This document shows positions 16,325 through 25,567 of a DNA stretch of 64,000 bases, one piece after another. The DNA lies in contig NZ_LGUF01000007.1 of assembly GCF_001274725.1 (NCBI RefSeq), forward strand, positions 3,384,327-3,448,326, read 5' to 3'. The notes below the pieces were generated by a model. That model was not told where the DNA came from, searched no databases, and saw nothing but the letters and a program-made list of their open reading frames with translations. The stretch is from Sporosarcina globispora (GTDB lineage Bacteria > Bacillota > Bacilli > Bacillales > Cytobacillaceae). Each line of letters opens with the position of its first letter. The stretch's first letter is position 1. The position numbers and the translations under genes are program-made.

Positions 16325-17347
16325 TCATTTTCCGATTGCCAAAATCAGCACAAAGTATCCAATCATCGTGAATAACCCAAAAGGAACTCCAAATACTGCC
16401 CACTCTTTACTCGTAATTTGCAATTTGCCCGCAGCTATAATATTGGGAATATTGCCTGGAATAAGCATTCCGCCGCTGATCAGCAGTCCAAGCAGGATTG
16501 ATTCAACTGTATAATGGTCCATTGATGGGCTGATTTCAGCAGCAGCAAGGGTGGCATTGTCCAGTACAGCAGAGATCATATTGATCCAATATAATAAAAG
16601 CGGATTTAAACCTATTAAAAAGTGATTAATTAACGGTTCAAAACCAGCCCCGAGCATGGTCAAACCCATGACAAAAAAATAAATTTTCAAAGCCCTTACA
16701 AAAATTTCTTCATAGTTTTCACTGGCAGGCTTCTTAGTAAAGGTTGCTTTTCCTAAGACAGGCGGCTTAACCGCCAGTGCTGCCATTATACCGAAGAAAA
16801 GGAGGGCAATGGTAATTTGGGGCCCAACCAATTCCATCAAAAAGAAGAAGTCTTCTTTCATTTTACTTATTGCGATGGTGGAGAGCGGTTCTCCAATCGG
16901 CGTCAGAGCCGCGCCCAGGCCAATAGAAAAGCAGGCGAGTACCGTTAGCCTAACTTCAGAGCTTCTGTCCAGCCGCAGAGCACTGACGATTAATACAAGT
17001 ACTAACGCAGCAATAATGGCGGTAATCACACTCGAAATTAATCCGAGAAAAATGACAGTTAAAGCTGCAAATAAACGAAACGGCATACCCCTGCTCACTG
17101 AAAGTATGCTTTTTTCCAGATTCGTCTGAAACCATTTAAACAGCAGGCCGGCAATAAAGACAGCGAGGGTAATTTTAACAGGTTCCTGGGCCGCTTTTAC
17201 AAAAAGACCGCTATTCAGAACTCCGCTTGCCAGGGCAGCTGAAAGCCCCATTACAAATAAAAACATCTCCAGATTTTTTTCCACGCACTCAGAAAGAAAA
17301 GGCATCACAAGGACAATTATGAAAATAACCACCAACAAATAAATCAT
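16325..17347 (-). CDS. DUF1646-family membrane protein, ion-transporter-like
   Basis: The 340-residue protein has about ten hydrophobic segments and duplicated conserved loops (GLGAALTPIGEPLSTIA near 150 and AVLDNATLAAAEISP near 265) typical of the DUF1646 branch of the ion transporter superfamily, related to NhaD/CitM-type antiporters. Substrate is unknown. It is monocistronic on the minus strand. Confidence 0.75.
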   Translation of the reverse strand: MIYLLVVIFIIVLVMPFLSECVEKNLEMFLFVMGLSAALASGVLNSGLFVKAAQEPVKITLAVFIAGLLFKWFQTNLEKSILSVSRGMPFRLFAALTVIFLGLISSVITAIIAALVLVLIVSALRLDRSSEVRLTVLACFSIGLGAALTPIGEPLSTIAISKMKEDFFFLMELVGPQITIALLFFGIMAALAVKPPVLGKATFTKKPASENYEEIFVRALKIYFFVMGLTMLGAGFEPLINHFLIGLNPLLLYWINMISAVLDNATLAAAEISPSMDHYTVESILLGLLISGGMLIPGNIPNIIAAGKLQITSKEWAVFGVPFGLFTMIGYFVLILAIGK

Positions 17348-17430
17348 AAATCCTGCTCCATTTGGTTATTTTCCAAGCTTAAAGACATGGAATACTACAT
17401 TCATATGCTGTGCCTTGGACAAACTTTCCT

Positions 17431-17462
17431 TAAAAAAATCCCTGCTGGAGACCCGCAGGGAT
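17431..17462 (-). terminator. Terminator of the 17470-17634 gene
   Basis: On the minus strand ATCCCTGC pairs with GCAGGGAT and is followed by a run of T (seen as A run 17432-17438 on the plus strand). Confidence 0.75.
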
Positions 17463-17469
17463 TATAGAC

Positions 17470-17634
17470 TTAATTATAGTCATTTAATCCTGTTCCAGTA
17501 AGATCAAATTCAGGTTCATTGCTTTCTAGAGCACTCGTGTCATTAGGAGTTGTACCGGCAGGCTGTATTTCCTCAATTACAGATGATGTCAGGGGGGATA
17601 AACCTCGCTCTTTCTTTGCTTGATTGTCCAACAA
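17470..17634 (-). CDS. Small acidic hypothetical protein (54 aa)
   Basis: TTG 17634 is preceded on the minus strand by AAAGGAG with nine bases spacing. The product is hydrophilic, rich in Ser, Thr, Asn and acidic residues, and probably disordered. A clean terminator follows. I do not recognise it. The 258 bases from here to 17892 are AT-rich and show no gene. Confidence 0.5.
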   Translation of the reverse strand: MLDNQAKKERGLSPLTSSVIEEIQPAGTTPNDTSALESNEPEFDLTGTGLNDYN

Positions 17635-17892
17635 GTTAATCAACTCCTTTACAGTATTTGTTAGTTAAATTACTATTTAATACTTATATTTAATACATAT
17701 ATTCAAGCATGCAATATATGGAAGTTGTTCAGATGAGTTATTATATTTTTACCCAAAAACGAAATTATATTTACAAAAACGCTTTTATTATTTTTAGACT
17801 ATTCGATCCTTTGAGATCAGCCTATATGATATGATAAGATGTTATTTTATTGAAATGATTAATAACATAGAATACTTGAGAGGAAGTGCAGC

Positions 17893-19053
17893 TTGGATAA
17901 ACGCATCTATTTATTAGCAATCATATCTTTCGTTGTTGGAATGGTCGAGTTGATTATTGGCGGTCTGCTGGATCTTGTAGCTGCAGATCTTGGAGTCAGT
18001 TTGGGGCAGGCTGGTCTGTTAATTACAGTATTTTCGCTGTCATTTGCCATTGCTGCGCCTATTTTGCTTACTATAACTGTTAAAATGGAACGCAGCAGGT
18101 TAATGATGATATCACTGGCTGTATTTCTCGCCGGTAATATTGTTGCCGTATTTAGCCCGCTATATAGTGTTTTATTATTTGGCCGTATTTTAGCGGCAGC
18201 AAGCGGCTCGCTGCTCATTGCATTATGTATGACAATGGCTTCCTACATTGTTTCAGAAGAATATCGCGCACGTGCCATTGGCATCGTCTTTATGGGAATC
18301 AGCGCATCTCTTGTCCTTGGTGTGCCCATTGGATTGATGCTTGGTAATGCTTTGGGCTGGCGTGCTCCATTTGTGATGATTTCTGCACTAACAGTCTTAT
18401 CGATGGCTGGAGTTTACTTCTTTATGGGAAAAGTTGCGCCCAAACCCGCTGTTCCAATAGGAATCCAGCTTAAGACGCTAAAAAGCCGAAAAATTGCCCT
18501 TACACAGATAACGTCGTTTCTGTTAATGACTGGCCATTTAACTTTTTATGCCTACCTAACTCCATTCCTGAAAATGAAAATGGGGCTAGACGGAAACTGG
18601 GTCAGCATCGTTTACCTTATTTTCGGCATTGCTGCTGTAATCGGTGGAGGCCTTGGCGGTCTCCTGGCTGACCGTTTTGGTGCAAAACCAGTCATCTTAA
18701 CTCTTGTTGCCATGTTTGGGATTACCATTTTCACATTGCCATTCGCCGCTTTTTCCTTGCCGGTTTTCCTAATCATAGTGGTTATCTGGAGCATGCTCAG
18801 CTGGGCCATCACACCGGCCATACACAGTTATTTAATTGAAGTTTCACCGGAAACTTCAGATATCCAGCAGACATTGAACAACTCCGCAGTCCACATGGGA
18901 ATGGCATTTGGAAGCATGATTGGCGGAATCATGATTGAGACAACTTCAGTAGAATACAATGCAGCAGCAGGCAGTATTTTTATCATAATGGCTCTCGGGA
19001 CTGCCGCTCTCTCAATGGCAAAGAAAGGGAGAAGGGGAGCTTTAACTGAATAG
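17893..19053 (+). CDS. MFS transporter, drug/sugar exporter type
   Basis: The 386-residue protein has twelve predicted membrane helices and the MFS motifs RILAAASGS (helix 4) and GGLLADRFGAK (helix 8-9 loop). It resembles AraJ/YdhP-type proton-driven exporters. TTG 17893 follows GAGAGGAAG. Substrate cannot be deduced. It is monocistronic with a strong terminator. Confidence 0.85.
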   Translation: MDKRIYLLAIISFVVGMVELIIGGLLDLVAADLGVSLGQAGLLITVFSLSFAIAAPILLTITVKMERSRLMMISLAVFLAGNIVAVFSPLYSVLLFGRILAAASGSLLIALCMTMASYIVSEEYRARAIGIVFMGISASLVLGVPIGLMLGNALGWRAPFVMISALTVLSMAGVYFFMGKVAPKPAVPIGIQLKTLKSRKIALTQITSFLLMTGHLTFYAYLTPFLKMKMGLDGNWVSIVYLIFGIAAVIGGGLGGLLADRFGAKPVILTLVAMFGITIFTLPFAAFSLPVFLIIVVIWSMLSWAITPAIHSYLIEVSPETSDIQQTLNNSAVHMGMAFGSMIGGIMIETTSVEYNAAAGSIFIIMALGTAALSMAKKGRRGALTE

Positions 19054-19064
19054 GTTAAAAAATG

Positions 19065-19102
19065 ATACCAGCTTGATTTGTAGCCTGGTATTTTTTTTTT
19101 TT
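19065..19102 (+). terminator. Rho-independent terminator
   Basis: ATACCAG / CTGGTAT stem with a long loop, followed by a run of more than ten T. Confidence 0.85.
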
Positions 19103-19273
19103 GAAAATGACGAACTATTTAAATAACTTTAAATATAATCCTTTAAAATATATTGATATATTTTACTCTCATCCACTATAATCAAATTGTTTATTGGTAA
19201 AACAAGAAATTAGAGGAGGAATTTGGAAATTATTTTTTTATAATAATAATGATTGAAAAAAGGGGTCAGTTTC

Positions 19274-20382
19274 ATGAGCCAACTTAGTTATATGCTGCGT
19301 GCTTTTCGAAGGTTTATTGCACCCATCAGTAAAATAAATGCATTTATTGATGAACTGGCTGATGGAAATATGACCATAAGAATTGACGAAAAATCAGCGG
19401 GACAGCTCGGTTCCATTGCCTCAGCACTGAATCATACTGCCTCTTCTTGGCAGGAAGTGCTTAATAAAGTGGTTTTTGCTTCAAACGAGGTCACTCAATA
19501 TGCACAGCAGCTTTCATCAGGTGCCCAGCAGACAAATATGGCAACAAGCCACATTTCTGAGGTGATTGAAGAGGTGCTTCAGGTGCCGATGATCAGGTCA
19601 AAGGAGTCGGCGCAGCTTCCAATGTCATCATGCATATGTCTGAGAGTCTGGCACATGTTGCAGCAAATTCAGAACAAGTTACAGAACAAATCAATGATTC
19701 ACTTGAAAAAGCAAATCAAGGATCTGCAGCTATTTCAACAGCAGGCTGCCAAGTGAATTCCATCCATGTAAATGTACAGGATTTATCCAAGGTGGTAAAA
19801 GGCCTTGGCCAGCGTTCACAGGAGATCGGGAAAATTATTGAAGTAATAACGGGCATTGCAGCACAAACAAATCTTCTGGCATTAAATGCGGCTATCGAAG
19901 CGGCACGTGCAGGAGAACTGGGTAAGGGTTTCGCAGTTGTTGCAAACGAGGTTAGAAACCTGGCCGAGAAATCTGCCGAATCCACCCTGCAAATCAGCCA
20001 GCTGATATCAAAAATCCAGGAAGAAACCCATCAGGTTGTCCAAAGCATGGATACGGTCAATCAAGAAGTAACAGAAGGCATGGAAGTAATGAAAGATGCA
20101 GGTGATTCTTTCAAACAAATCCAGCAATCTGTCAGCATGGTGACGAATCAAATGGAGGAAGTTGCAGCAGCCATACAGCAAATGTCTGTCGGATCGCAGC
20201 AAATGGTTCAATCCATGGATGAGATAACCCATGTTGCCAATGAATCAGCCATGGCCACACAAAGTGTTCTGGCCTCAACGGAAGAACAGGCAGCTTCGAT
20301 GGAGGAAATATCAATCTCTGCAGAACAGCTTACATATATGGCGGAGGATTCGAAGGAATTGATAAGTCGTTTTAAGTTATAA
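19274..20382 (+). pseudogene. Frameshifted soluble methyl-accepting chemotaxis protein
   Basis: The 5' frame (ATG 19274, RBS AGGGGTC) encodes a HAMP-like start (ELADGNMTIRIDEKSAGQLG) and runs true to about 19577. A second frame carries the rest, including the MCP hairpin tip [20 protein letters not shown] and the C-terminal methylation helices. Length 1109 is one base short of a multiple of three, so a one-base deletion in GAAGAGGTGCTTCAGG explains the break. Restored, it would be about 369 residues, without transmembrane segments or a periplasmic sensor, as in soluble chemoreceptors. It may be a real inactivation or an assembly error. Confidence 0.8.
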
Positions 20383-20490
20383 AGCTGAAGAGTTTAGGTT
20401 TATAAAGCTTTAACTCTTTTTTTCGTAAAATATTGAAGGTCATTTAATTTTTAAAAAGAATAAATAAATTAGGAAAGGAGCAGATAAATA

Positions 20491-21453
20491 GTGATAGAAA
20501 AAGAGAGAGGCATACCAGATTATATTTCAAAGCTGGAAGCTTTAATAAGGCGCATTCCTGATACGGAGCCAGGGAGGGAAAAGGCGATTTCAGAATTAAG
20601 AAAGCGGAGAGCTGGATATAAGGGAGAACAGAAGCTGGATTACTATTTAAGCTTTTTGGATGAGAAAGAATATAAGATATTTCACGGGCTGCGGCTTTTA
20701 AATGGCAAGTATTATTTTCAAATTGATACGCTAGTTCTAACAAAAAAATATGCCATAATTATTGAGGTGAAAAACTGGAATGGAACGATTATTTTTGAAC
20801 CTGATTTTCACCAGCTTATTCGGATTTTGAACGACAAAGAGGAAGCTTTTCACGACCCACTCTCCCAGGCTGAACATCAACAGCGGCAGTTTAAAAAATG
20901 GCTTCGAACCAATGGATACCCCGACCTCCCCATTGAATATGCCGTCGTGATCAGCAGCCCTTCCACAATCATCAAATCCCCTTATAAACAAATCTCTGAT
21001 AAAGTTCTCCACGCCCACCGCTTAATTAGTAAAATCTCCTCAGTTGAAAAAACTAATCCCGTTGAGAGATTAAATGAGAAAGAAGTAAAAAAAATAAGCA
21101 AAACACTTTTAAAAAAACACGTCCCGCATAAAGCTGATATTTTGAAGCTATTTAATATTAACCATCAAACCCTCCTTACGGGCGTGCATTGTCCCAAATG
21201 TTCCGCTCTCCCTATGATCTTTCACTGGGGGAAATGGCATTGCTCCTCCTGCAAAGCAATATCCACCACAGCTCATCATCAAGCCTTACAGGACTATTTC
21301 CACCTAATTAAGCCAAGGATTACAAGTAAGGAATTTAGAGAATTTACACATGTATCTTCTTTAAATGCAGCAACGAGATTACTTTCCAATATGGGCATTC
21401 CATTTGAAGGAGAAAGATCAAAAAGAATTTACCATAAAAACCCAGAATTGTGA
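20491..21453 (+). CDS. NERD domain protein with zinc ribbon
   Basis: The 320-residue protein starts at GTG 20491 (RBS AAAGGAG). The NERD nuclease-related domain covers about residues 40-150 with GEQKLDYYL, QIDTLVLTKKYAIIIEVKNW (the D...EVK pattern of restriction-like nucleases). A CPKC...CSSC zinc ribbon follows at about 235-260 and a small helical tail. NERD proteins are thought to act on nucleic acids; the exact role is unknown. Confidence 0.8.
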   Translation: MIEKERGIPDYISKLEALIRRIPDTEPGREKAISELRKRRAGYKGEQKLDYYLSFLDEKEYKIFHGLRLLNGKYYFQIDTLVLTKKYAIIIEVKNWNGTIIFEPDFHQLIRILNDKEEAFHDPLSQAEHQQRQFKKWLRTNGYPDLPIEYAVVISSPSTIIKSPYKQISDKVLHAHRLISKISSVEKTNPVERLNEKEVKKISKTLLKKHVPHKADILKLFNINHQTLLTGVHCPKCSALPMIFHWGKWHCSSCKAISTTAHHQALQDYFHLIKPRITSKEFREFTHVSSLNAATRLLSNMGIPFEGERSKRIYHKNPEL

Positions 21454-21459
21454 ACTTGG

Positions 21460-21590
21460 GGAAAAGAATTGAAAAATCGAGGAAAGAAGTGCAGTATTTG
21501 AGGAAAGGAAGATACTAAATGGGGAAACAAATCCAAAATTTAGGGAAACAGACCCTTAAATTGGGGAAATGAAGACTACCTATCGGGAAT
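21460..21590. repeat. Degenerate 21-bp tandem repeat, exact period
   Basis: GGAAA occurs at 21460, 21481, 21502, 21523, 21544 and 21565, with GGAAT at 21586: seven successive positions spaced exactly 21 bases. The units are otherwise diverged (consensus about GGAAAnGAAnnnnnnAATTGG). Read as codons, the repeat gives x-G-K every seven residues, but stops interrupt it. It starts seven bases after the stop of the NERD gene. Confidence 0.7.
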
Positions 21591-21606
21591 TTCCCAGCTG
21601 CAAAAC

Positions 21607-21632
21607 AAAAAAAGCCATCCTCAAAGATGGCT
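21607..21632 (-). terminator. Terminator of the HMG-CoA lyase gene
   Basis: On the minus strand GAGCCATC-TTTGAG-GATGGCTTTTTTT. Confidence 0.85.
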
Positions 21633-21643
21633 CATACCCAAAA

Positions 21644-22522
21644 TTATGCAATTCCTGCCTTCATTAACATCCCATCCAGCGGCCGTTCCATCACGGTTTC
21701 CATCCACTTTGCTGTTTCCAGTACAGAAGGTAGACCTGCCCCCGTACCGACACCCATTCCGTGGAACATATTGATCATATCTTCCGTACAAACATTCCCG
21801 ACAGCTTTCGGTGCAAATGGACATCCACCGAGTCCAGCAATGGAGGAATCAAAGCGGCGGACACCCGCCTGATAGCCTGCCAATACATTTGCCAGTCCTA
21901 AACCGCGGGTATTGTGGAAGTGGAGGCCAAGAGAAAGGTCTTTTCCAAAAGTATCAAAAAATGAATCTGCCATTTTTTGTACCTGAATGGGATTTGCCAT
22001 GCAGGTTGTATCAGCCAGGGTAATTTCTGTACAGCCGGCATCCAAAAACTTTTCTGCTGCTTTCAGAACATTGCCCATTGGAACTTCGCCTTCAAAAGGG
22101 CAGCCAAATGCTGTTCCTAAGACCCCAGCCACACCTTTGCCAGACGCAGTGCCATCCCTAATCACTGATGAAAGCTCACCAACGGCCTGCTCAACTGTCC
22201 GTTTCGCATTCCTTAAATTAAAGGAATCACTGGTTGTGGTTACAACATGAAGATAATCCACATCAGTTTGAAGTGCGCGTTCTAGCCCGGAGCGGCTTAA
22301 GACCAGGCCGCCGTAACGGACACCATTTCTTTTTGGAAGCGAATTCAAAACGTCCTCTGCATCAGCCATCGGAGGAACAACTTTAGGATTAACAAAAGAA
22401 ACGGCTTCAATATTGCGAATACCTGAATCAATTAATCTTCTAATCAATTCAACTTTTGTTTCCGCTGGAACAATTTTGCATTCATTTTGCAATCCATCCC
22501 GGGGGCCAACAGCCGCTTGCAC
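21644..22522 (-). CDS. mvaB: Hydroxymethylglutaryl-CoA lyase-like protein, 5' end damaged or misread
   Basis: The 292-residue frame matches HMG-CoA lyases (TIM barrel): VGPRDGLQNE with the catalytic Arg-Asp, AVSFVNPKVVPPMADAE, TAFGCPFEGEV, the metal-binding HFHNTRG and the GGCPFAP...GNVCTED loop. The enzyme cleaves HMG-CoA in leucine breakdown. The N-terminus is odd: VGPRDG begins at residue 5, whereas family members have 8-12 residues before it, there is no ribosome site before GTG 22522, and an in-frame stop lies a short way upstream. In another frame upstream, LNDLSRQLEELAAFTVV reads like a missing N-terminal segment. It may be a frameshifted pseudogene. Confidence 0.75.
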   Translation of the reverse strand: MQAAVGPRDGLQNECKIVPAETKVELIRRLIDSGIRNIEAVSFVNPKVVPPMADAEDVLNSLPKRNGVRYGGLVLSRSGLERALQTDVDYLHVVTTTSDSFNLRNAKRTVEQAVGELSSVIRDGTASGKGVAGVLGTAFGCPFEGEVPMGNVLKAAEKFLDAGCTEITLADTTCMANPIQVQKMADSFFDTFGKDLSLGLHFHNTRGLGLANVLAGYQAGVRRFDSSIAGLGGCPFAPKAVGNVCTEDMINMFHGMGVGTGAGLPSVLETAKWMETVMERPLDGMLMKAGIA

Positions 22523-22712
22523 GATTGGCAGGAAACTACAGTGAAAGCAGCGAGTTCTTCAAGCTGCCGAGATAAGTCATTTAAGTGCTGAACCTTATGT
22601 TCGGCCTTTTTTTTGGACGTATTTAATCTGCCTGAAACATACCTATTTATGTATTTACTACCTCCAAAATGATAATATATCTTTAATATATAGTCCTATC
22701 TGGAGGTATTCC

Positions 22713-24083
22713 ATGGAAAACTACGCAGATCTCATTCAAAAACAAAGAAATTTCTTCACTCAAGGGAAAACAAAGGATGTCACCTACCGAATGGAAGCTC
22801 TCGGGAGGCTTCGCTTGCTCATTAAGCAGCATGAGCAGGAATTAATGGACGCATTAAAGGCTGACCTTAATAAAAGCGAGTTTGATGCGTATCTAACGGA
22901 GATTGGAATTTTGCTGGAGGAAATCCGCTTTACGATGAAACATTTAAAAAAGTGGACAAAACCCAGGAAGGTAAAGTCAACAATTGCCCAGATCGGTTCG
23001 AAAAGCTATATATATCCGGAGCCATATGGAGTTGCGCTTATTATAGCCCCTTGGAACTATCCTTTCCAGCTCGCGATTGCACCGCTGATTGGTGCTATAG
23101 CCGCAGGGAATTGTGCAATCCTGAAGCCATCGGAATTAACTCCGCAAACTTCTGCTTTACTGTCAAAAATGATCAGCAATCATTTCCCCGAGGAGTATAT
23201 TTCAGTAGTTGAAGGAGACGCAGAAACAAGCACAGCCCTTTTAAAGGAAAAAGTCGATTATATATTCTTCACAGGCAGTGTGCCTGTCGGAAAAATTATC
23301 ATGGAAGCCGCTTCGAAAAATCTTACACCAGTTACCCTGGAATTGGGAGGGAAGAGTCCGTGCATCGTGCATGAAGATGCCAACTTGAAGTTTGCAGCGA
23401 AAAGAATTGCCTGGGGAAAATACATTAATGCCGGCCAAACTTGTGTGGCTCCTGATTATATGTATGTTCACACCAGCATCAAAGAAGAATTTCTGAGTGA
23501 ATTATCTCAAGCCATACACGAGCTTTATGGAGAGGATCCAATTACATCCGGCCATTTCACCAGAATAGTCAGCGAAAAACATTTTATCCGTCTCACGACA
23601 TTTTTAACCAACGGAACCACAATTTACGGGGGAGGGCATGATTTAAGCTCTCTCAGCATCGAACCGACTGTTCTCAGTAATATTACATGGGCTGATGAAG
23701 TTATGCAGGATGAAATATTTGGACCGATTCTGCCAGTGCTGGAATATGATGACTTGTCCAGGATGATTGATGACGTTACCGCCCGGCCGAAGCCTTTGGC
23801 GCTATATATTTTTACCGAAAATGAAGGTGTGCAAAATCAGATACTCAGCAGCATCTCATTTGGCGGAGGCTGCATTAATGATACAGTTTATCATCTGAGT
23901 TCACCGTATCTGCCTTTCGGAGGCGTAGGGGAGAGCGGGATTGGCGCTTATCATGGTAAGGGAAGCTTTGAAGTTTTTTCACATGAAAAAAGCATACTGA
24001 AGCAAACAACCAGATTCGATTTGCCGTTCAGATATCCTACAACGAAAAATGCATTAAAAAAAGTAAAAATGTTTATAAAGTAA
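22713..24083 (+). CDS. Aldehyde dehydrogenase (NAD(P)-dependent)
   Basis: The 456-residue protein has PWNYPFQL (substrate and cofactor region near 110), FTGSVPVGKIIMEAA, the catalytic Glu in LELGGKSP near 210 and the catalytic Cys in NAGQTCVAPDY near 245. The short length and C-terminal shape fit the class-3-like, membrane-associated or fatty-aldehyde type (YwdH-like). RBS TGGAGGT precedes ATG 22713. The region 22523-22712 holds its promoter and the odd 5' flank of mvaB. Confidence 0.92.
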   Translation: MENYADLIQKQRNFFTQGKTKDVTYRMEALGRLRLLIKQHEQELMDALKADLNKSEFDAYLTEIGILLEEIRFTMKHLKKWTKPRKVKSTIAQIGSKSYIYPEPYGVALIIAPWNYPFQLAIAPLIGAIAAGNCAILKPSELTPQTSALLSKMISNHFPEEYISVVEGDAETSTALLKEKVDYIFFTGSVPVGKIIMEAASKNLTPVTLELGGKSPCIVHEDANLKFAAKRIAWGKYINAGQTCVAPDYMYVHTSIKEEFLSELSQAIHELYGEDPITSGHFTRIVSEKHFIRLTTFLTNGTTIYGGGHDLSSLSIEPTVLSNITWADEVMQDEIFGPILPVLEYDDLSRMIDDVTARPKPLALYIFTENEGVQNQILSSISFGGGCINDTVYHLSSPYLPFGGVGESGIGAYHGKGSFEVFSHEKSILKQTTRFDLPFRYPTTKNALKKVKMFIK

Positions 24084-24102
24084 GCCGGCTTTAAAATGGC
24101 GG

Positions 24103-24246
24103 CTATGCATTATTTTTGGGCAGCTTTTTTCCTTTGTTCAAACCCTCAATGGCAGCTTCCGTTTTCTTAGATAGGTTTTTCGTGTAAGGGGAAAGAGAAA
24201 AGGTGGGGAAGTCTATATTTTTTACTTTCTTAGTCAGTTTTTTCAT
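24103..24246 (-). CDS. spoIISC: SpoIISC-like second antitoxin (47 aa)
   Basis: MKKLTKKVKNIDFPTFSLSP... aligns with the SpoIISB-like protein upstream: both have basic starts, I-x-x-P-x-F-x-x-SP-x-T and a helical tail. In Bacillus subtilis a small third gene, spoIISC, encodes a second antitoxin against SpoIISA. ATG 24246 (AAAGGG upstream) is chosen; the longer frame from 24342 reads through the terminator. Confidence 0.55.
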   Translation of the reverse strand: MKKLTKKVKNIDFPTFSLSPYTKNLSKKTEAAIEGLNKGKKLPKNNA

Positions 24247-24313
24247 TTCGATCAGCCCTTTAATTAGGATATGTTTCTTTATTATATGTCCCTGAAAAGT
24301 GAACATGAATAAA

Positions 24314-24340
24314 GGCGTGGAAGAAAAATTCCTCCACGCC
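24314..24340 (-). terminator. Hairpin between spoIISB and spoIISC
   Basis: GGCGTGGA / TCCACGCC, 8 bp, followed on the minus strand by TTTATTC. A partial terminator that could lower spoIISC expression. Confidence 0.55.
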
Positions 24341-24351
24341 ATATAGTATGC

Positions 24352-24513
24352 TCATGCTTTGCTTTTTGTATAAACACTTATTAATCTTTTATTCTCTTTT
24401 ATTATCCGTTCGGTATGCGGGCTGACTTCAAATTCCGGAAGCTTAATCCTAGACTTTTTTTTCATCACTTTCATGGAGTTTTGTGTTCTTAATTTGGGTG
24501 TATCATTATCCAT
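24352..24513 (-). CDS. spoIISB: SpoIISB antitoxin
   Basis: The 53-residue protein ends with EVSPHTERIIKENKRLI, very close to the C-terminal half of Bacillus subtilis SpoIISB, which wraps around SpoIISA dimers and neutralises them. Its ATG lies inside the spoIISA stop region (8-base overlap), the normal coupling in this locus. Basic, unstructured N-terminal part. Confidence 0.85.
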   Translation of the reverse strand: MDNDTPKLRTQNSMKVMKKKSRIKLPEFEVSPHTERIIKENKRLISVYTKSKA

Positions 24514-25270
24514 AGGTTCCTTCATGGTCTTCGTCCTCCTGTTCAGCAGGGAGCATTAGATCGTATATTGAAATGAGTGAAGTAAATAGCAAGTAGTCGA
24601 ATTCGGTGACAAAATCATCGGAGGTCAATTTAATAACATAATCGTCTTCAAGGATGGAAAAAGGAATTAAAGCCAATTTTTCATCGGCATCATAATACAC
24701 TTCCTTACGGCCAAGGCGGCTGTGAATTAATGCTTTATCAGGGTAATGCTCAAGCAAATAATCTTTATCTTCCTGAGTCGTGTATTTGCACAAAGAAGCT
24801 TTCATATCCACTTTTTCCGCATAGTCTGCCAAAAGCTTTTCGATGCCTGCTATATATGCTTCCTTTTCTCCATAATAAATGTCAATCGGTTCATTTTTCA
24901 ACAAATACTGAAAGGATTTCAGCTTATTCATTTGAGAATTCAATAGGTCGTTATTTTCTTCAAGCAATTCCATCGTATCCGTAGCCAGTTCGTTATTGCC
25001 GACTCTTTTAAGGTATGATCCCAGAAAAATAAAAGCATCTACAAGCGCAAATATAATCGCGACAATCAGGTAATTCAGCCAGTCAGTAAAAATGGAAACC
25101 GGCTCTTTTGTCCAATAAATGACCGCCCCCACTACATAGAGTATATACCAGGTTTTCCGGATGGCAAACATTCTTTCCTTAACTCTCTTTTCCCATTTCC
25201 AAACAGAAAAAACATAAAACCCGAGACAAGCGACAATCATCCAAACCGCAATCTTAAAAAATAGGAGCAA
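24506..25270 (-). CDS. spoIISA: SpoIISA membrane toxin
   Basis: The 254-residue protein matches SpoIISA: three N-terminal membrane helices (about 4-22, 40-56, 66-90) followed by a cytosolic GAF-like domain with TDTMELLEENN, LLKNEPIDIYYG and TEFDYLLFTSLISIYDL. It harms the cytoplasmic membrane when not bound by SpoIISB. TTG 25270 is preferred over ATG 25288 because GACGAGG lies at the right distance and the resulting start (MLLFFKIAVWM) lines up with the known protein. Confidence 0.9.
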   Translation of the reverse strand: MLLFFKIAVWMIVACLGFYVFSVWKWEKRVKERMFAIRKTWYILYVVGAVIYWTKEPVSIFTDWLNYLIVAIIFALVDAFIFLGSYLKRVGNNELATDTMELLEENNDLLNSQMNKLKSFQYLLKNEPIDIYYGEKEAYIAGIEKLLADYAEKVDMKASLCKYTTQEDKDYLLEHYPDKALIHSRLGRKEVYYDADEKLALIPFSILEDDYVIKLTSDDFVTEFDYLLFTSLISIYDLMLPAEQEDEDHEGTYG

Positions 25271-25390
25271 AAGAATCGCCTCGTCCATCCATGGATTTAA
25301 ATTCAGAAAATTTGCAGAATTTGCCTTATAGTTTCATTATAACAGAGATAATGTCACAAATTTGAAAATAAATTGGGCAGGAGGAAAAAT

Positions 25391-25567
25391 ATGAGGAAAT
25401 ACCTATTTACCATTATCTTAGCCTTGATTATCCTTTCAATTATTAATCAGCGAAGTATCCAGAAAGCGGTTGAATTGTATGAGGAAGAGAAGGGGACGCC
25501 ACAGGTTGAAAAGGATTTTTTAGCAATTAATTGGAGTGTAAGCTGTGAAAGCGAAAGTAAAATATAA
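25391..25567 (+). CDS. Small membrane or exported protein (58 aa)
   Basis: GCAGGAGG precedes ATG 25391. One hydrophobic helix near the N-terminus (YLFTIILALIILSII) is followed by a short polar part. The end of the frame may be shifted: the adjacent frame reads VKAKVKYKIIRQQ, which looks more natural than the encoded SCESESKI. Family not recognised. Confidence 0.45.
   Translation: MRKYLFTIILALIILSIINQRSIQKAVELYEEEKGTPQVEKDFLAINWSVSCESESKI

Noticed and set aside
21460..21590. CRISPR array
   Set aside because: The period is only 21 bases, with a short shared core and no separate spacers; no cas gene is present.
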